DNA from: JANYCO01 sp031416415
GTDB lineage: Bacteria > Bacteroidota > Bacteroidia > Cytophagales > Cytophagaceae
NCBI GenBank assembly: GCA_031416415.1
Contig: JANOTP010000266.1
Coordinates: 1-16,207, forward strand
Length of the DNA stretch: 16,207 nt
Direction of reading: 5' to 3'
Position numbers and translations under genes: made by a program. Shown here one piece after another: positions 1 through 8,019 of this stretch (position 1 is the stretch's first letter; every line of letters begins with the position of its first letter). The notes beneath the pieces were generated by a model. The model was given only the letters and a program-made list of their open reading frames with translations, did not search any database and was not told the origin of the DNA.

Positions 1-255
1 GAGCGTTCAAAAATGCTACATATTTTATCTGAAAAAAAACGTCGATATTTTTACGAAACTCAGTTAGGTAAAAAAGTAAAGGTACTTTGGGAAGCAGATA
101 GTGAGAATGGAAAGATGAATGGATTTTCTCAGAATTATGTAAAAGTTTCCACTCCTTATGATCCTCTTCTTGTAAATGAAATTAAGACAATGAAACTTAC
201 CCGCATCAACGAGGAAGGAACGGTTGAAGTAGTAGATGCTCCTATTTTAGTTTAA
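1..255 (+). CDS. mtaB: tRNA t6A37 methylthiotransferase MtaB, C-terminal fragment
   Basis: The window opens inside this gene: the frame is open from base 1 and ends at a TAA at 253-255, leaving 84 residues. The start visible at 13 is an internal Met, not a true start. The radical-SAM core lies outside the window. What remains is the helical end ('RSKMLHILSEKKRR') plus a TRAM-like C-terminal domain with 'NGFSQNYVKV' and 'TPYDPLLVNE', which match the usual tail of MtaB. The full enzyme is a radical-SAM methylthiotransferase that converts t6A37 to ms2t6A37 in tRNA, using two Fe-S clusters. Assignment to MtaB rather than MiaB or RimO rests on these tail motifs from memory and would be settled by the upstream sequence. 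Confidence 0.8.
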   Translation, partial: ERSKMLHILSEKKRRYFYETQLGKKVKVLWEADSENGKMNGFSQNYVKVSTPYDPLLVNEIKTMKLTRINEEGTVEVVDAPILV

Positions 256-422
256 TCAACGTTCATTAGCATTTACTTCTTTATAATTTAAGTGTTTTAT
301 TAATACTAAGTTAATCTCTTTTTTGTTTACCGTAATTTTTTTAAAAAAATAGGAAGCTATACCTTTTTTTAATAAATTTAATTAATACTTGTTGACGTGA
401 TTAACTATGTAACTAACCTTTT

Positions 423-1745
423 ATGATTCCCTATCAAATAATAAATAAAAAGGAAATTCAACACTACGAAGTAGAAATTGAAAAATTAACAAAAACGATT
501 CTGAATGCCGCTGAATTTATTTCTGAAATTAGCAAAGGCAATATGGAAGTTGATTATAAAAGTGATAGTGACGACGATATATTGCGTACTTCCCTTTTAT
601 TAATGAAAAAGCAGCTAAAAGAAATTTCTGACCAAGAGACAAATCAAGCATGGACTAACAAGGGACTTGCAATTTTTGCTGATCTTATCAGGGCTCAATA
701 CTCTTCTTTAAACGAGTTTTCTGATGTACTAATTTCTTCTCTTGTAAAATATCTTAAAGCAAATCAAGGTGGAATATTTATTTTAAAAGGTGAAGACGAA
801 AAAAATCCTCACTTAGAAATGTATGCTAGTTATGCTTACAATAAGAAGAAGTTTAACGAAAAAGTGGTACGTATCGGACAAGGTTTATTAGGACAAGCTT
901 TTCTTGAAAAAGAGTCTATCTACATAACAGATGTCCCAGATCAATACACTCAAGTTACCTCTGGCTTGGGGGAATCTACACCGAATACGATCTTGATTGT
1001 ACCACTCAAATACAATGAAATAGTAGTTGGAGTTATGGAGATTGCGTCTTTTACAAAATTCGAGAACTATCAACAAGAGTTTGCTGAAAAAATTGCTGAA
1101 AGTATAGCTAGTGCTATCTCTTCTATCAAAATAAATGAACGTACAGAAAAACTGTTATACGAAACTCGTGAACAGTCTGAAAGTTTAAAATCTCAAGAAG
1201 AAGAAATGCGTCAGAATCTAGAAGAATTGCAAGCCACACAGGAAAAGAGTGATAGTATGGAGCGAGAGCTTAGAAGCAACCTAGAGCTTCTAGAAGCTAA
1301 AATAGCTATTCAAGAAAAAGAAAGTGAACGACTAGTAAAATATTTAGATGATTTCAAAACTTTATTGGCGGAGGTTTTAGATGAACTACCTTTAAAAATA
1401 TTTATTAAAGATGAAAATGGCAAATTTATTCTGGTTAATACAGCTGTAGCACTAGCACATAATTTAAGTATTGAAAAGTTACTAGGTACTTCTGATTTTG
1501 ATTATTTCAGTAAAGAAGATGCTACAGAATATAGAAGGCAAGAATTAGAAATTATAAACGGCGGAAAGCCAGTAATTTTTTATCACGAAGAAACAATCAG
1601 TGGAAAAAAAACAATCTTAAAAACAATGAAACGCCCTATTTATATCAAACATCTAGATCAATCTGGAGGATTATTAGGCATTCAAACTGATGTAACAGAA
1701 ATAAGAAGGTTGGAAGAATTACTAAAAGATAAAAAAATTATTTAG
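423..1745 (+). CDS. Cytoplasmic GAF-PAS sensor protein without an output domain
   Basis: A soluble protein of 440 residues with no signal peptide or membrane segment. Order seen: an N-terminal helical, HAMP-like part (about 1-75, 'ISKGNMEVDY'), a GAF domain (about 93-235, with 'IGQGLLGQAF' and 'LIVPLKYNEIVVGVMEIAS'), a Glu/Gln-rich coiled coil (about 238-312), and a PAS domain (about 320-430, 'LPLKIFIKDENGKFILVN' ending 'GIQTDVTEIRRLEELL'). PAS domains of this type usually feed into a histidine kinase or cyclase, but here the stop follows directly and no transmitter, GGDEF or response domain is encoded after it. It may signal through a partner by coiled-coil contact. The ligand is unknown. 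The next gene is an unrelated small lipoprotein. The ATG at 423 has no clear ribosome-binding site, which is normal in Bacteroidota. Confidence 0.8.
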   Translation: MIPYQIINKKEIQHYEVEIEKLTKTILNAAEFISEISKGNMEVDYKSDSDDDILRTSLLLMKKQLKEISDQETNQAWTNKGLAIFADLIRAQYSSLNEFSDVLISSLVKYLKANQGGIFILKGEDEKNPHLEMYASYAYNKKKFNEKVVRIGQGLLGQAFLEKESIYITDVPDQYTQVTSGLGESTPNTILIVPLKYNEIVVGVMEIASFTKFENYQQEFAEKIAESIASAISSIKINERTEKLLYETREQSESLKSQEEEMRQNLEELQATQEKSDSMERELRSNLELLEAKIAIQEKESERLVKYLDDFKTLLAEVLDELPLKIFIKDENGKFILVNTAVALAHNLSIEKLLGTSDFDYFSKEDATEYRRQELEIINGGKPVIFYHEETISGKKTILKTMKRPIYIKHLDQSGGLLGIQTDVTEIRRLEELLKDKKII

Positions 1746-1838
1746 ACTACTGGAAAAACATAATGAATAAATAGAGATATTTTCTTACTCAGCTATTAAA
1801 GTTTAAAGAGGATGATATTTACATGAGAACTATAAATA

Positions 1839-2318
1839 ATGATTACAAAAAGTATTTTAATAATATTTACTACTCTTCTATTAGTATCGTGTTATATTCA
1901 TAAAGATGAAGATGCTATCGTGTATTCTCAAACTTTTATTAACAAAAATGAACATGTTCTAAAAAACATAAAGCAACAATTACAGGTTGCAGATTCTACA
2001 AATGTTTTGATCACCCTCAGCACCAAACCTGGATCACATCTACTTTATGTATCGTGTGAAAGTTGTTTGTGTAAATTGCCAAATTATACAAGAGTCCAAA
2101 TTGCAAATGATCTAGATAATAACAATCTTTCTTATGTTAATTTTAAAAAAAATGAATATACTGAATATGGCTTTTTTCATTATAGAAATTATAATTACAA
2201 AGATTATTACATAAGGGATTATAACAACTTAAACGACACTATTAAGAATCCCCAATTATATATAAAACAATATTATTTGAGTGGGAATTGGATACTATAC
2301 TCTAATGAAAGAAAATAA
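1839..2318 (+). CDS. Small hypothetical lipoprotein
   Basis: Encodes 159 residues. The N-terminus 'MITKSILIIFTTLLLVSC' is a lipoprotein signal: a short positive start, a hydrophobic core and a lipobox (LVSC) with the lipidated Cys at residue 18. The mature part is Asn/Tyr/Lys-rich and includes a Cys cluster ('SCESCLCKLP') about residues 71-80, then a very Tyr/Asn-rich stretch ('YRNYNYKDYYIRDYNNLND'). I do not recognise the family. The Cys cluster could form disulfides or bind metal, but that is inference. It lies 93 bp after the GAF-PAS gene on the same strand, and nothing suggests a functional link. An ATG at 1823 is in another frame, so 1839 is the best start. Confidence 0.65.
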   Translation: MITKSILIIFTTLLLVSCYIHKDEDAIVYSQTFINKNEHVLKNIKQQLQVADSTNVLITLSTKPGSHLLYVSCESCLCKLPNYTRVQIANDLDNNNLSYVNFKKNEYTEYGFFHYRNYNYKDYYIRDYNNLNDTIKNPQLYIKQYYLSGNWILYSNERK

Positions 2319-2398
2319 TAAAAAATCAGCTTTTCGGAAAACAACTTTTCTATATTAAATGATATCAATTGGTAAAAAAACTTGTCCATAATCCTCTT

Positions 2399-2632
2399 TT
2401 ATTTTTTCATTACTAAAATTAACAATTGGCTTGTATCATTAAATACTTTTTTAGGATCACTTTTAGGATCATTTTTAGGATTATTTAGCATGTAAATATT
2501 ATTAGCATTATCAAATGTATATTTTGAAGTATCAAATTCAAAACTGGCTGTCTGACCCGCTGTAACAATCACTTCGGTTAATAAAGGACTATAATCATAT
2601 AATGGGCACAAATCAAAAACTGCGGCAACTTG
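2399..2632 (-). pseudogene. Short ORF after the TonB receptor, probably a gene remnant
   Basis: On the minus strand, directly downstream of the TonB receptor, a reading frame runs from just after an in-frame stop (TAA at 2635-2633) to a TAA at 2399-2401. Within it no ATG lies near the beginning: the only early start-like codon is TTG at 2611. Upstream of the stop the same frame is open and reads 'NFFLIFIPCWMYSP', which resembles a signal sequence. The simplest reading is a small secreted protein broken by one nonsense change ('SP', stop, 'QVAAVFDLC'). The body contains 'VIVTAGQTASFEFDTSKYTF', which looks like a beta-sandwich fragment, and a short DPK-repeat coming from a DNA tandem repeat. 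The family is not recognised. A functional short protein from the TTG start cannot be excluded. Confidence 0.4.
2449..2484. repeat. Three tandem 12-bp units
   Basis: Three consecutive 12-bp units, ttttaggatcac, ttttaggatcat and ttttaggattat, lie inside the short minus-strand ORF. On that strand they encode the repeating 'NDPKSDPK' segment. Being a multiple of three, copy changes would keep the frame. Confidence 0.8.
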
Positions 2633-2695
2633 TTAAGGTGAATACATCCAACACGGAATAAAAATCAAGAAGAAATTTTATAAAAATATGAATTA

Positions 2696-4960
2696 TTATT
2701 GTACAGTAACTCCAAATAAAATCATTCTGCCAATTTGATCCGTAGCAACATCTTCTCTGTTTAAGTTATTTAATATATTTCTTCCGTTGGCATATAAGCT
2801 TATGTCTTTGGTAACTCTATAAGAAATAGTTAAATTATAAATATATTTACCTCTAATTCTATATACATTTTCTCTATCTGTAATAGAACCGTTAGGATTG
2901 ACGCCATTCACTAATGTAAGACGGTAGGGAGCATAATAATAACTTGTTACAGCAATATTTACTTTGTTGTTGATCGCATACCCTATATACAAATTTCCGA
3001 AGTAGGAGGGCGTACCTTTCCATGTTACATTTGAATTTTGATTTGATTGAATATTCACACTATCTGCAACGCCTGAACTTAATCTGAAATAGGGTGAATA
3101 GTTGTCAAGTTTAGTTTGCTGAAAAGTGATACTTGGTCTTATGGTAAGTGCATTTTTAAAGAAATTTGCAGTTAAGTAAATACTAACTCCGAGTTGCCTT
3201 GAGACTAAATCTATATCTTTTGCAACTTGATTAATTGTAGCAGTTTTAGAGAGTGTATCAACCATTAGTGGCTGTCTGAAATTAGTTGAGATCCAGCCTG
3301 AATAATTTTGGCTAAACAAATCAATATCAAATTTTATTGATTTAAATTTAGTTCTATATCCTATTTCATAAGAATCGTTGTGCATCAAATCTCTATCTTT
3401 AGAACCTTTTAATAAAAATTCTCCTGTATAGCCCGGTAAATAAGTGAAAGCGGAAGTATATGCATTTAAATAGGTAGCAGATAAAAAGGAACCTTGATAG
3501 GAACGACCTGCTACAAAACGTATAATATGATTTTTGGCAGGCTTATAATTTACGATCGCTTGATAAGAGGGATATAGTTCATTGGGTGCCGAAAATTTAT
3601 CAATTCTAAGTGCACCTATTAAACGAATTTTTTCAGTTTTGTATTCTGCTTTTAAAGACCCTGAGTAATTCGCCATTGCAGCCTTTCCTCGAAACACACC
3701 TCCTGATTTTCCAGAATCGATAAAATCTTGTGTATAGTTTAAATCATTGACCGAATATAATTGGTAAGAAATAGCAGGTCGGAAAGAAAATTTACGACTA
3801 ATATTAATTTTATAATCCGTATAAAAATCGATTATACTGTAATCATATTTTCCTGCTCTGTCAAAACCTAACAAACTTTGTGTGCCATACAAATAGGAGG
3901 CTTGAGCACTAAGGTTTTTAATAGTACCTCTAATCCCAATATTATAACTATTGTTCATGTAATCATACGAGGTTAATTTTCCAATAGCTAGTTGATTTAA
4001 AGAAACACTATTATTAGTTGCTGCATTTAATTCTATGAATGTTTTTTCACTAGGAGCGAAAGTCAGATAAGTGTTTATACTTGTACTTTTTGTTCCTAAA
4101 TCAGCATAAGGAACATATATATAGGTTATGGAATCACTATTAAAATTTTTTGATTGTGTTAAATTGTCATAAAATTTATTACCTGCATTATCATAAAACT
4201 CTTTCTTAAATCGTTTCCGATAGGTATTGTTAAACGAAACTCCTAGAGATAGCTTGTTCGTAAACCTGTGGGCTGCGGAAATATCAGTAATGTGAGAACT
4301 AATATCTGTTTTTACATTAGCACTAACTTGTATAGTTACATCGTATTTAGCAAGTGTTTCTAAATTGTTTTTAGTAATAATATTGATCACACCGTTTACC
4401 GCGTTGGGGCCATATAAAGGAGCAGAAGGACCTTCTACCACTTCTATTCTTTCTACATCCGTCAATACAATTGGTAAATTTTGCCAGTAAACACCTCCTG
4501 AATAAGTATTAAATACAGGTCTGCTATTAATCATTACCAAAACAGTAGTGACCGTATTCGTGACTCTATAAGGAGCTAAACCATCGCCCCCTCCTCTTAT
4601 TGAAACCTCATAAGATCCATTTGATTTTTCTCTTACAACCAATCCTTGGCACAATCTAAGGGCATCGGGTACAGACGTTGAACCCGCTTTTTTAATATCC
4701 TCTTGAGTGATGACGCAAGTAGATAAAGGAGAGTCAAAAACAGTTTCCATTTCACGAGAAGCAGAAACTACATTTACATTTATTAATTCATCCAACGACA
4801 TTTTAAAAATAGTCAGGGACGGATTCGAACTGTCTTTTGGATTTTGTCCTGCTTCTACTCCAATGGCGTCTTGAGCTGTAGCAAAAGAAGAAAATACTAA
4901 CGTCAACATTAATGCAATTCCCTTCATTAACACTTTATGGTGCTTGTTCTTTGTAAACAT
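2696..4960 (-). CDS. TonB-dependent outer-membrane receptor
   Basis: A complete receptor of 754 residues. A signal peptide covers about residues 1-29 (hydrophobic 'GIALMLTLVFSSFATA', then Q/D). A short linker with 'SLDELINVNVVSASR' leads to the plug domain (about 70-195): 'VITQEDIKKAGSTSVPDAL', 'SIRGGGDG', 'VERIEVVEGPSAPLYGPNAV' and 'GVINIITK'. The rest is a 22-strand-type beta-barrel with alternating aromatic residues. The last strand ends 'RMILFGVTVQ', with Gln rather than the common terminal Phe. There is no carboxypeptidase-like N-terminal domain and no SusD gene beside it, so it is not a SusC-type pair; the plug start resembles siderophore or cobalamin receptors. The substrate cannot be read from the sequence. 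It appears to be transcribed on its own, since a strong hairpin separates it from rsmH upstream. Confidence 0.9.
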   Translation of the reverse strand: MFTKNKHHKVLMKGIALMLTLVFSSFATAQDAIGVEAGQNPKDSSNPSLTIFKMSLDELINVNVVSASREMETVFDSPLSTCVITQEDIKKAGSTSVPDALRLCQGLVVREKSNGSYEVSIRGGGDGLAPYRVTNTVTTVLVMINSRPVFNTYSGGVYWQNLPIVLTDVERIEVVEGPSAPLYGPNAVNGVINIITKNNLETLAKYDVTIQVSANVKTDISSHITDISAAHRFTNKLSLGVSFNNTYRKRFKKEFYDNAGNKFYDNLTQSKNFNSDSITYIYVPYADLGTKSTSINTYLTFAPSEKTFIELNAATNNSVSLNQLAIGKLTSYDYMNNSYNIGIRGTIKNLSAQASYLYGTQSLLGFDRAGKYDYSIIDFYTDYKINISRKFSFRPAISYQLYSVNDLNYTQDFIDSGKSGGVFRGKAAMANYSGSLKAEYKTEKIRLIGALRIDKFSAPNELYPSYQAIVNYKPAKNHIIRFVAGRSYQGSFLSATYLNAYTSAFTYLPGYTGEFLLKGSKDRDLMHNDSYEIGYRTKFKSIKFDIDLFSQNYSGWISTNFRQPLMVDTLSKTATINQVAKDIDLVSRQLGVSIYLTANFFKNALTIRPSITFQQTKLDNYSPYFRLSSGVADSVNIQSNQNSNVTWKGTPSYFGNLYIGYAINNKVNIAVTSYYYAPYRLTLVNGVNPNGSITDRENVYRIRGKYIYNLTISYRVTKDISLYANGRNILNNLNREDVATDQIGRMILFGVTVQ

Positions 4961-5043
4961 AAAGATTGGTTATTAGAATGTCTGTTAGTCTTTTAAATAC
5001 AAATATTAGATTTTTTTTCAGCTTTTGCTAACCTGAGAAATAA

Positions 5044-5084
5044 AAGGCTCGTTATTGTCCTAATATAGGACAATAACGAGCCTT
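5044..5084 (-). terminator. Strong hairpin terminator after rsmH
   Basis: A perfect 19-bp inverted repeat with a 3-nt loop (left arm 5044-5062, loop ata, right arm 5066-5084). On the minus strand it follows rsmH by about 65 bp and is followed by a T-rich stretch (ttatttct), as expected for an intrinsic terminator of rsmH. It would also insulate the downstream TonB receptor gene. The stem is long for a terminator; no second copy of this stem was seen in the window. Confidence 0.75.
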
Positions 5085-5148
5085 CTTCATTTGGTTTGTT
5101 TACATTATCTCGCTCTACGAGTCGTGTGGACCGTTTTTTATCTGTAAT

Positions 5149-6198
5149 TTATGCTTTTATAGCCCAACGCAACTTAGCCGAACGTGCTCGAGGATTATTG
5201 TATATTTCTTCAGATGATGGTCGAATAGGTTCTGCAGCTACTTCACTATATATGCCATCACGAAATAGACTTTGAAAGGATTTTTTAACACGTCGGTCTT
5301 CTCCCGAATGAAAAGAAAGTATTGCTACTCGACCTCCTACAGCAAGCACTGAGGGAAGTTTTTCCAAAAATTTATCCAATACTCCAAACTCATTATTTAC
5401 TTCTATTCGCAATGCTTGAAAACATCGTTGACAAGATTTCTTAATTGTATCAATGCGTTTATCTGGTGCTACAAATTGCAAGGTCTCTTTGATAGTCTCT
5501 TTCAAATCTAAGGTAGTAGTAATGCCTGTTCCTTTTATGATTTTTGCTATAATTGCTTTTGATATTAATTCCGCATAAGGTTCATCTGAATTTTCGATGA
5601 GTAGCGCTTCCAATTTTTGTTGTGAGATAGTTTTTAAAAAAGCTGCTGCAGACTTTCCAGTTTTAGGATTTAGTCTCAAGTCTAAAGGACCTTCAACTTT
5701 TAATGAAAAACCTCTTTCGGGATTATCTATTTGCATAGAAGAAACGCCCAAATCTGCTAATACAAAATTTAACAATCCTGCTTCGGAAGCAATTTGATCT
5801 ATACCTGAAAAATTCATTTTCTTTAGAACTAAAACGTCAGGCCCAAAACCCAAAGAAGCTAAACGATCTCTAGTTCTGGGTAATTCGAATGGATCTACAT
5901 CGATAGCATAAAGACGCCCACCGGGAGCCAAACATTTAAGCATTTCCAAACTATGTCCTCCATAACCAAGTGTAGCATCGAGTCCAATTTGTCCGGGAAC
6001 AATTTTTAGAAATTCCAATATTTCGTTCACACAAATGGAACGATGCATTCCTGCTGGAGTACCACCCTTTTGAATAACCTTTTCAATATCTTCTGCATAT
6101 AATTCAGGTTGCAGTTCTTTGTATTTTTCTTTAAAAGATTTGGGATGTGTTCCTTTATATCGTATACGACGAGGGGGTTTTGATTCCTGATTATCCAT
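5149..6198 (-). CDS. rsmH: RsmH-type 16S rRNA C1402 N4-methyltransferase, N-extended variant
   Basis: Encodes 349 residues, against about 310 for the usual enzyme. Family motifs are clear: a SAM loop 'GLDATLGYGGHSLEML' (about 72-87), Asp100/Asp102 in 'AIDVDPFELPRTR', 'LADLGVSSMQIDNPERGFS' (about 147-165) with 'GPLDLRLNP', 'CFQALRIEVNNE' (259-270), 'LSFHSGEDRRVK' (294-305) and the C-terminal 'NPRARSAKLRWA'. The canonical enzyme methylates N4 of C1402 in the 16S rRNA decoding centre using SAM. The first roughly 50 residues, containing 'RYKGTHPKSFKEKYKELQPE', are absent from the standard enzyme, and the usual 'HxPVLL' start is replaced by 'AGMHRSICVNEIL'. There is no mraZ, ftsL or ftsI nearby, so it is outside the cell-division cluster. 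It may be a paralogue; whether it acts on C1402 is an inference. Confidence 0.85.
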   Translation of the reverse strand: MDNQESKPPRRIRYKGTHPKSFKEKYKELQPELYAEDIEKVIQKGGTPAGMHRSICVNEILEFLKIVPGQIGLDATLGYGGHSLEMLKCLAPGGRLYAIDVDPFELPRTRDRLASLGFGPDVLVLKKMNFSGIDQIASEAGLLNFVLADLGVSSMQIDNPERGFSLKVEGPLDLRLNPKTGKSAAAFLKTISQQKLEALLIENSDEPYAELISKAIIAKIIKGTGITTTLDLKETIKETLQFVAPDKRIDTIKKSCQRCFQALRIEVNNEFGVLDKFLEKLPSVLAVGGRVAILSFHSGEDRRVKKSFQSLFRDGIYSEVAAEPIRPSSEEIYNNPRARSAKLRWAIKA

Positions 6199-6254
6199 TT
6201 TGTAAAGTTAACATTTTTTTGGGGTTATTGAATCTCCTCCTCCTACCTCTATGG

Positions 6255-6283
6255 TGGTCGCCCGACCAGACATTGCTGCTACG
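6255..6283. repeat. Short palindromic repeat, family D, copy 1
   Basis: A hairpin tggtcg/cc/cgacca (6255-6268) followed by a conserved tail. The 23 bp at 6261-6283 (cccgaccagacattgctgct then acg) are identical to 9475-9497. It lies in the gap between the DUF418 gene and rsmH, next to a family A hairpin. Confidence 0.7.
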
Positions 6284-6290
6284 GAGACAC

Positions 6291-6335
6291 TTTCCCCCGC
6301 AGCAGCTCGCTTCCCGCGAGTTGCTGCGGGGGAAA
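6291..6335. repeat. Short palindromic repeat, family A, extended hairpin
   Basis: A 20-bp stem (6291-6310 with 6316-6335, one G-T pair) around a 5-nt loop, containing the family A core agcagctcgc and gcgagttgct seen again at 7563 and 7896. On the minus strand it starts about 9 bp after the DUF418 stop, so it may also end that transcript, although no T-run follows the stem. Confidence 0.7.
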
Positions 6336-6343
6336 GAAACTAA

Positions 6344-7519
6344 CTAATTATTTTTCTCCAAACCTATCCATGTTCCCTTATGCCATAACGTTTCTAGCGG
6401 TCCTTGCTTATGGTATTTAAGCCACCAAAAACTAAAGTACCTTTGTATTAGGGCTAACGAAATACCTATTAACAAACAGTAAGTCGCTCCAGTATATTTA
6501 TATAACCCTAAACCAAAACCATAATAGATAAAGGAACCCATAATAGATTGAATAATATAATTGGACAAGCTCATTCGTCCAATGGGTGAGAAAACACTTA
6601 ATATTCTTTGAAAGAAATTTGTTTGAAATAGCAATACAAATCCAGAAACTAAAATCAACATAAATGCCATATTAGACCAGGAGGATTGAATCACCAGAAG
6701 CGGACGACGAATGGCTTCGCTTGTAATCAATGTTTCCAATCCTGATTTAAGCATAAACAAGGGAATAAAAGCAATAGTAGATACAATAAGAATTTTAATC
6801 CAACGTAATTTATTGAGTGCTGATGTTTCAAATAAAGATTGGCGACCGGCTAGCATACCCAACATAAACAAAGATAGTGTTTGAAAAACTCTTCCATTCT
6901 CCCATGTCCAAAGAACAACTGCTGTCCTCCCATTTGTTATATTACCAATTACAGTTTTAACGAAGGAGTTGCCAGGAATATACTCTCCCATTTTCCCAAA
7001 ATACGACCATGAACTAGGATCAGACATTTTCATATCTGGTTGTTGAAGAGCATTGAAAACATTGATCCATTCGTAAGGTTGAAACATAAAAAAAAGCGCA
7101 ATGACAAATACTACCTTATTGTTAAGTTTTGCAAATGGTATAAGCCCGAATCCAATGACAGCATACGTCATAAGAATATCTCCTTGATAAAAGGCTGAAT
7201 TAACAAATGCAAAGAAAAGTAATAAAAATAATCGCCATGCAAACCTTCCTCTAAAATCCTTTCCTTGTTTTTCTTGGTTATTCGACTGAATGTAAAATGT
7301 TAGGCCAAATAATAACGCAAAGATGGCATACGATTTACCTGCAAATAAAAAAAACAGGATATCCCAAATGCTTTTATCTACTGCTTGCATCCATTCGGGG
7401 AGATTAGGAACAGTATAATAAAAATCAAAATGTTCTATATTATGTATAAACATGATTGATACAATTGCAAAGCCACGCAAGGCATCTACAACATTTAATC
7501 GAGAGTCATTTAAATTCAT
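6344..7519 (-). CDS. YeiB/DUF418 family polytopic membrane protein
   Basis: Encodes 391 residues with about 9-10 hydrophobic helices. The N-terminus 'RLNVVDALRGFAIVSIMFIH' is the hallmark opening of the YeiB (COG2311) family, related to acyltransferase-3-like proteins. The C-terminal DUF418 part is clear: 'GRMSLSNYIIQSIMGSFIYY', 'GFGLGLY', then 'FSFWWLKYHKQGPLETLWHK'. It acts in the cytoplasmic membrane. Family members are suspected transporters or acyl-group handling proteins, but no reaction is established. The size matches the family. It stands alone, with palindromic repeats on both sides, and no neighbour hints at a substrate. Confidence 0.85.
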   Translation of the reverse strand: MNLNDSRLNVVDALRGFAIVSIMFIHNIEHFDFYYTVPNLPEWMQAVDKSIWDILFFLFAGKSYAIFALLFGLTFYIQSNNQEKQGKDFRGRFAWRLFLLLFFAFVNSAFYQGDILMTYAVIGFGLIPFAKLNNKVVFVIALFFMFQPYEWINVFNALQQPDMKMSDPSSWSYFGKMGEYIPGNSFVKTVIGNITNGRTAVVLWTWENGRVFQTLSLFMLGMLAGRQSLFETSALNKLRWIKILIVSTIAFIPLFMLKSGLETLITSEAIRRPLLVIQSSWSNMAFMLILVSGFVLLFQTNFFQRILSVFSPIGRMSLSNYIIQSIMGSFIYYGFGLGLYKYTGATYCLLIGISLALIQRYFSFWWLKYHKQGPLETLWHKGTWIGLEKNN

Positions 7520-7562
7520 AATTTACACTTTTATTGAGCATTTTAGTGCACCCTAATGTCTG

Positions 7563-7921
7563 GCAGCAGCTCGCGTCCCGCGAGTTGCAACTATTCGCAA
7601 GTCCTCTGGACGATTAGTTAGCCCTAATGTAAATATAACCACAGGAATATCCTTGTCAAAATTAATATTCATCCGTTTCAAGTGGGGACATAGGATTTGA
7701 ACTGCTGTAATAATAATAAGTAGAATCAGTTACAATATTTGCTGCAAGAGGATTGTTGTGAATATAGTCAAGTCTTTGAAAAAAACTTCAGGTGAATAAA
7801 CTTCAATTGGAAAAAAGATATGGGATTTTAATTTAAGTAGAGTAATATTCTTATTTGAATGCTTCGTTAACCGTCCAGAGGACTAACAAATAGTTGCAAC
7901 TCGCGTGACGCGAGCTGCTGC
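7563..7921 (-). mobile_element. Decayed REP/RAYT element with inverted family A repeats
   Basis: Two 54-bp repeats in inverted orientation (7563-7616 and 7868-7921; I count 49 of 54 identical) enclose the 3' end of a REP-associated tyrosine transposase gene. Each repeat has a 10-bp stem with a 3-nt loop (7566-7588 and 7896-7918) plus a small second hairpin, gtcc-tct-ggac. Inverted REP copies flanking a RAYT gene is the known organisation of RAYT loci. Only about a third of a transposase remains, so the element cannot move by itself. This element, with the family B repeat beside it, fills most of the 500-bp gap between the DUF418 and helicase genes. Confidence 0.7.
7662..7880 (-). pseudogene. 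RAYT (Y1_Tnp) transposase C-terminal remnant, frameshifted
   Basis: On the minus strand the frame ending at a TAA (7662-7664) reads 'QRLDYIHNNPLAANIV' and then 'YYYYSSSNPM', the typical C-terminal end of REP-associated tyrosine transposases (YIHNNP, then Y-SS). Just upstream, in another frame, comes 'FFPIEVYSPEVFF', the expected preceding segment. The two are joined if one T is restored to a run of seven T on the minus strand (about 7768-7774), so a homopolymer frameshift broke the gene. No start, no HUH motif and no catalytic Tyr region remain, because the frame runs straight into the right-hand repeat. The family assignment is by motif recall. Confidence 0.65.
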
Positions 7922-7927
7922 AGGAGT

Positions 7928-7966
7928 GTTCCATAGTGACAAGTGCTATGTCAGGGGACATAGCAC
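7928..7966. repeat. Short palindromic repeat, family B, copy 1
   Basis: A 39-bp unit with a perfect 10-bp stem gtgctatgtc/gacatagcac (7943-7952 with 7957-7966) preceded by catagtgaca. An inverted copy lies at 16141-16179, identical at 34 of 39 positions by my count; the paired change at 7948 and 7961 keeps the stem, a compensatory substitution. It lies about 50 bp past the 3' end of the helicase gene. Confidence 0.75.
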
Positions 7967-8019
7967 GGAGTAGAGGGAAAACGAGTAACGACTTAGTGAT
8001 TACTTTTTAACAAAATAAA

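Larger units (their letters stand above)
7520..8019. other. 500-bp gene-free region: REP/RAYT element plus family B repeat
   Basis: No intact gene. It holds the 7563-7921 decayed element, the family B repeat at 7928-7966, and a weak imperfect hairpin at about 7983-8004 (agtaacgac against gtgattact) followed on the plus strand by ttttt, just after the helicase stop. That hairpin may help end transcription but has mismatches. Confidence 0.6.

Noticed and set aside
5000..5008. Near -7 box (taatatttg, minus strand) before the TonB receptor
   Set aside because: The spacing inside the box is one base too long, so it does not fit TAnnTTTG.
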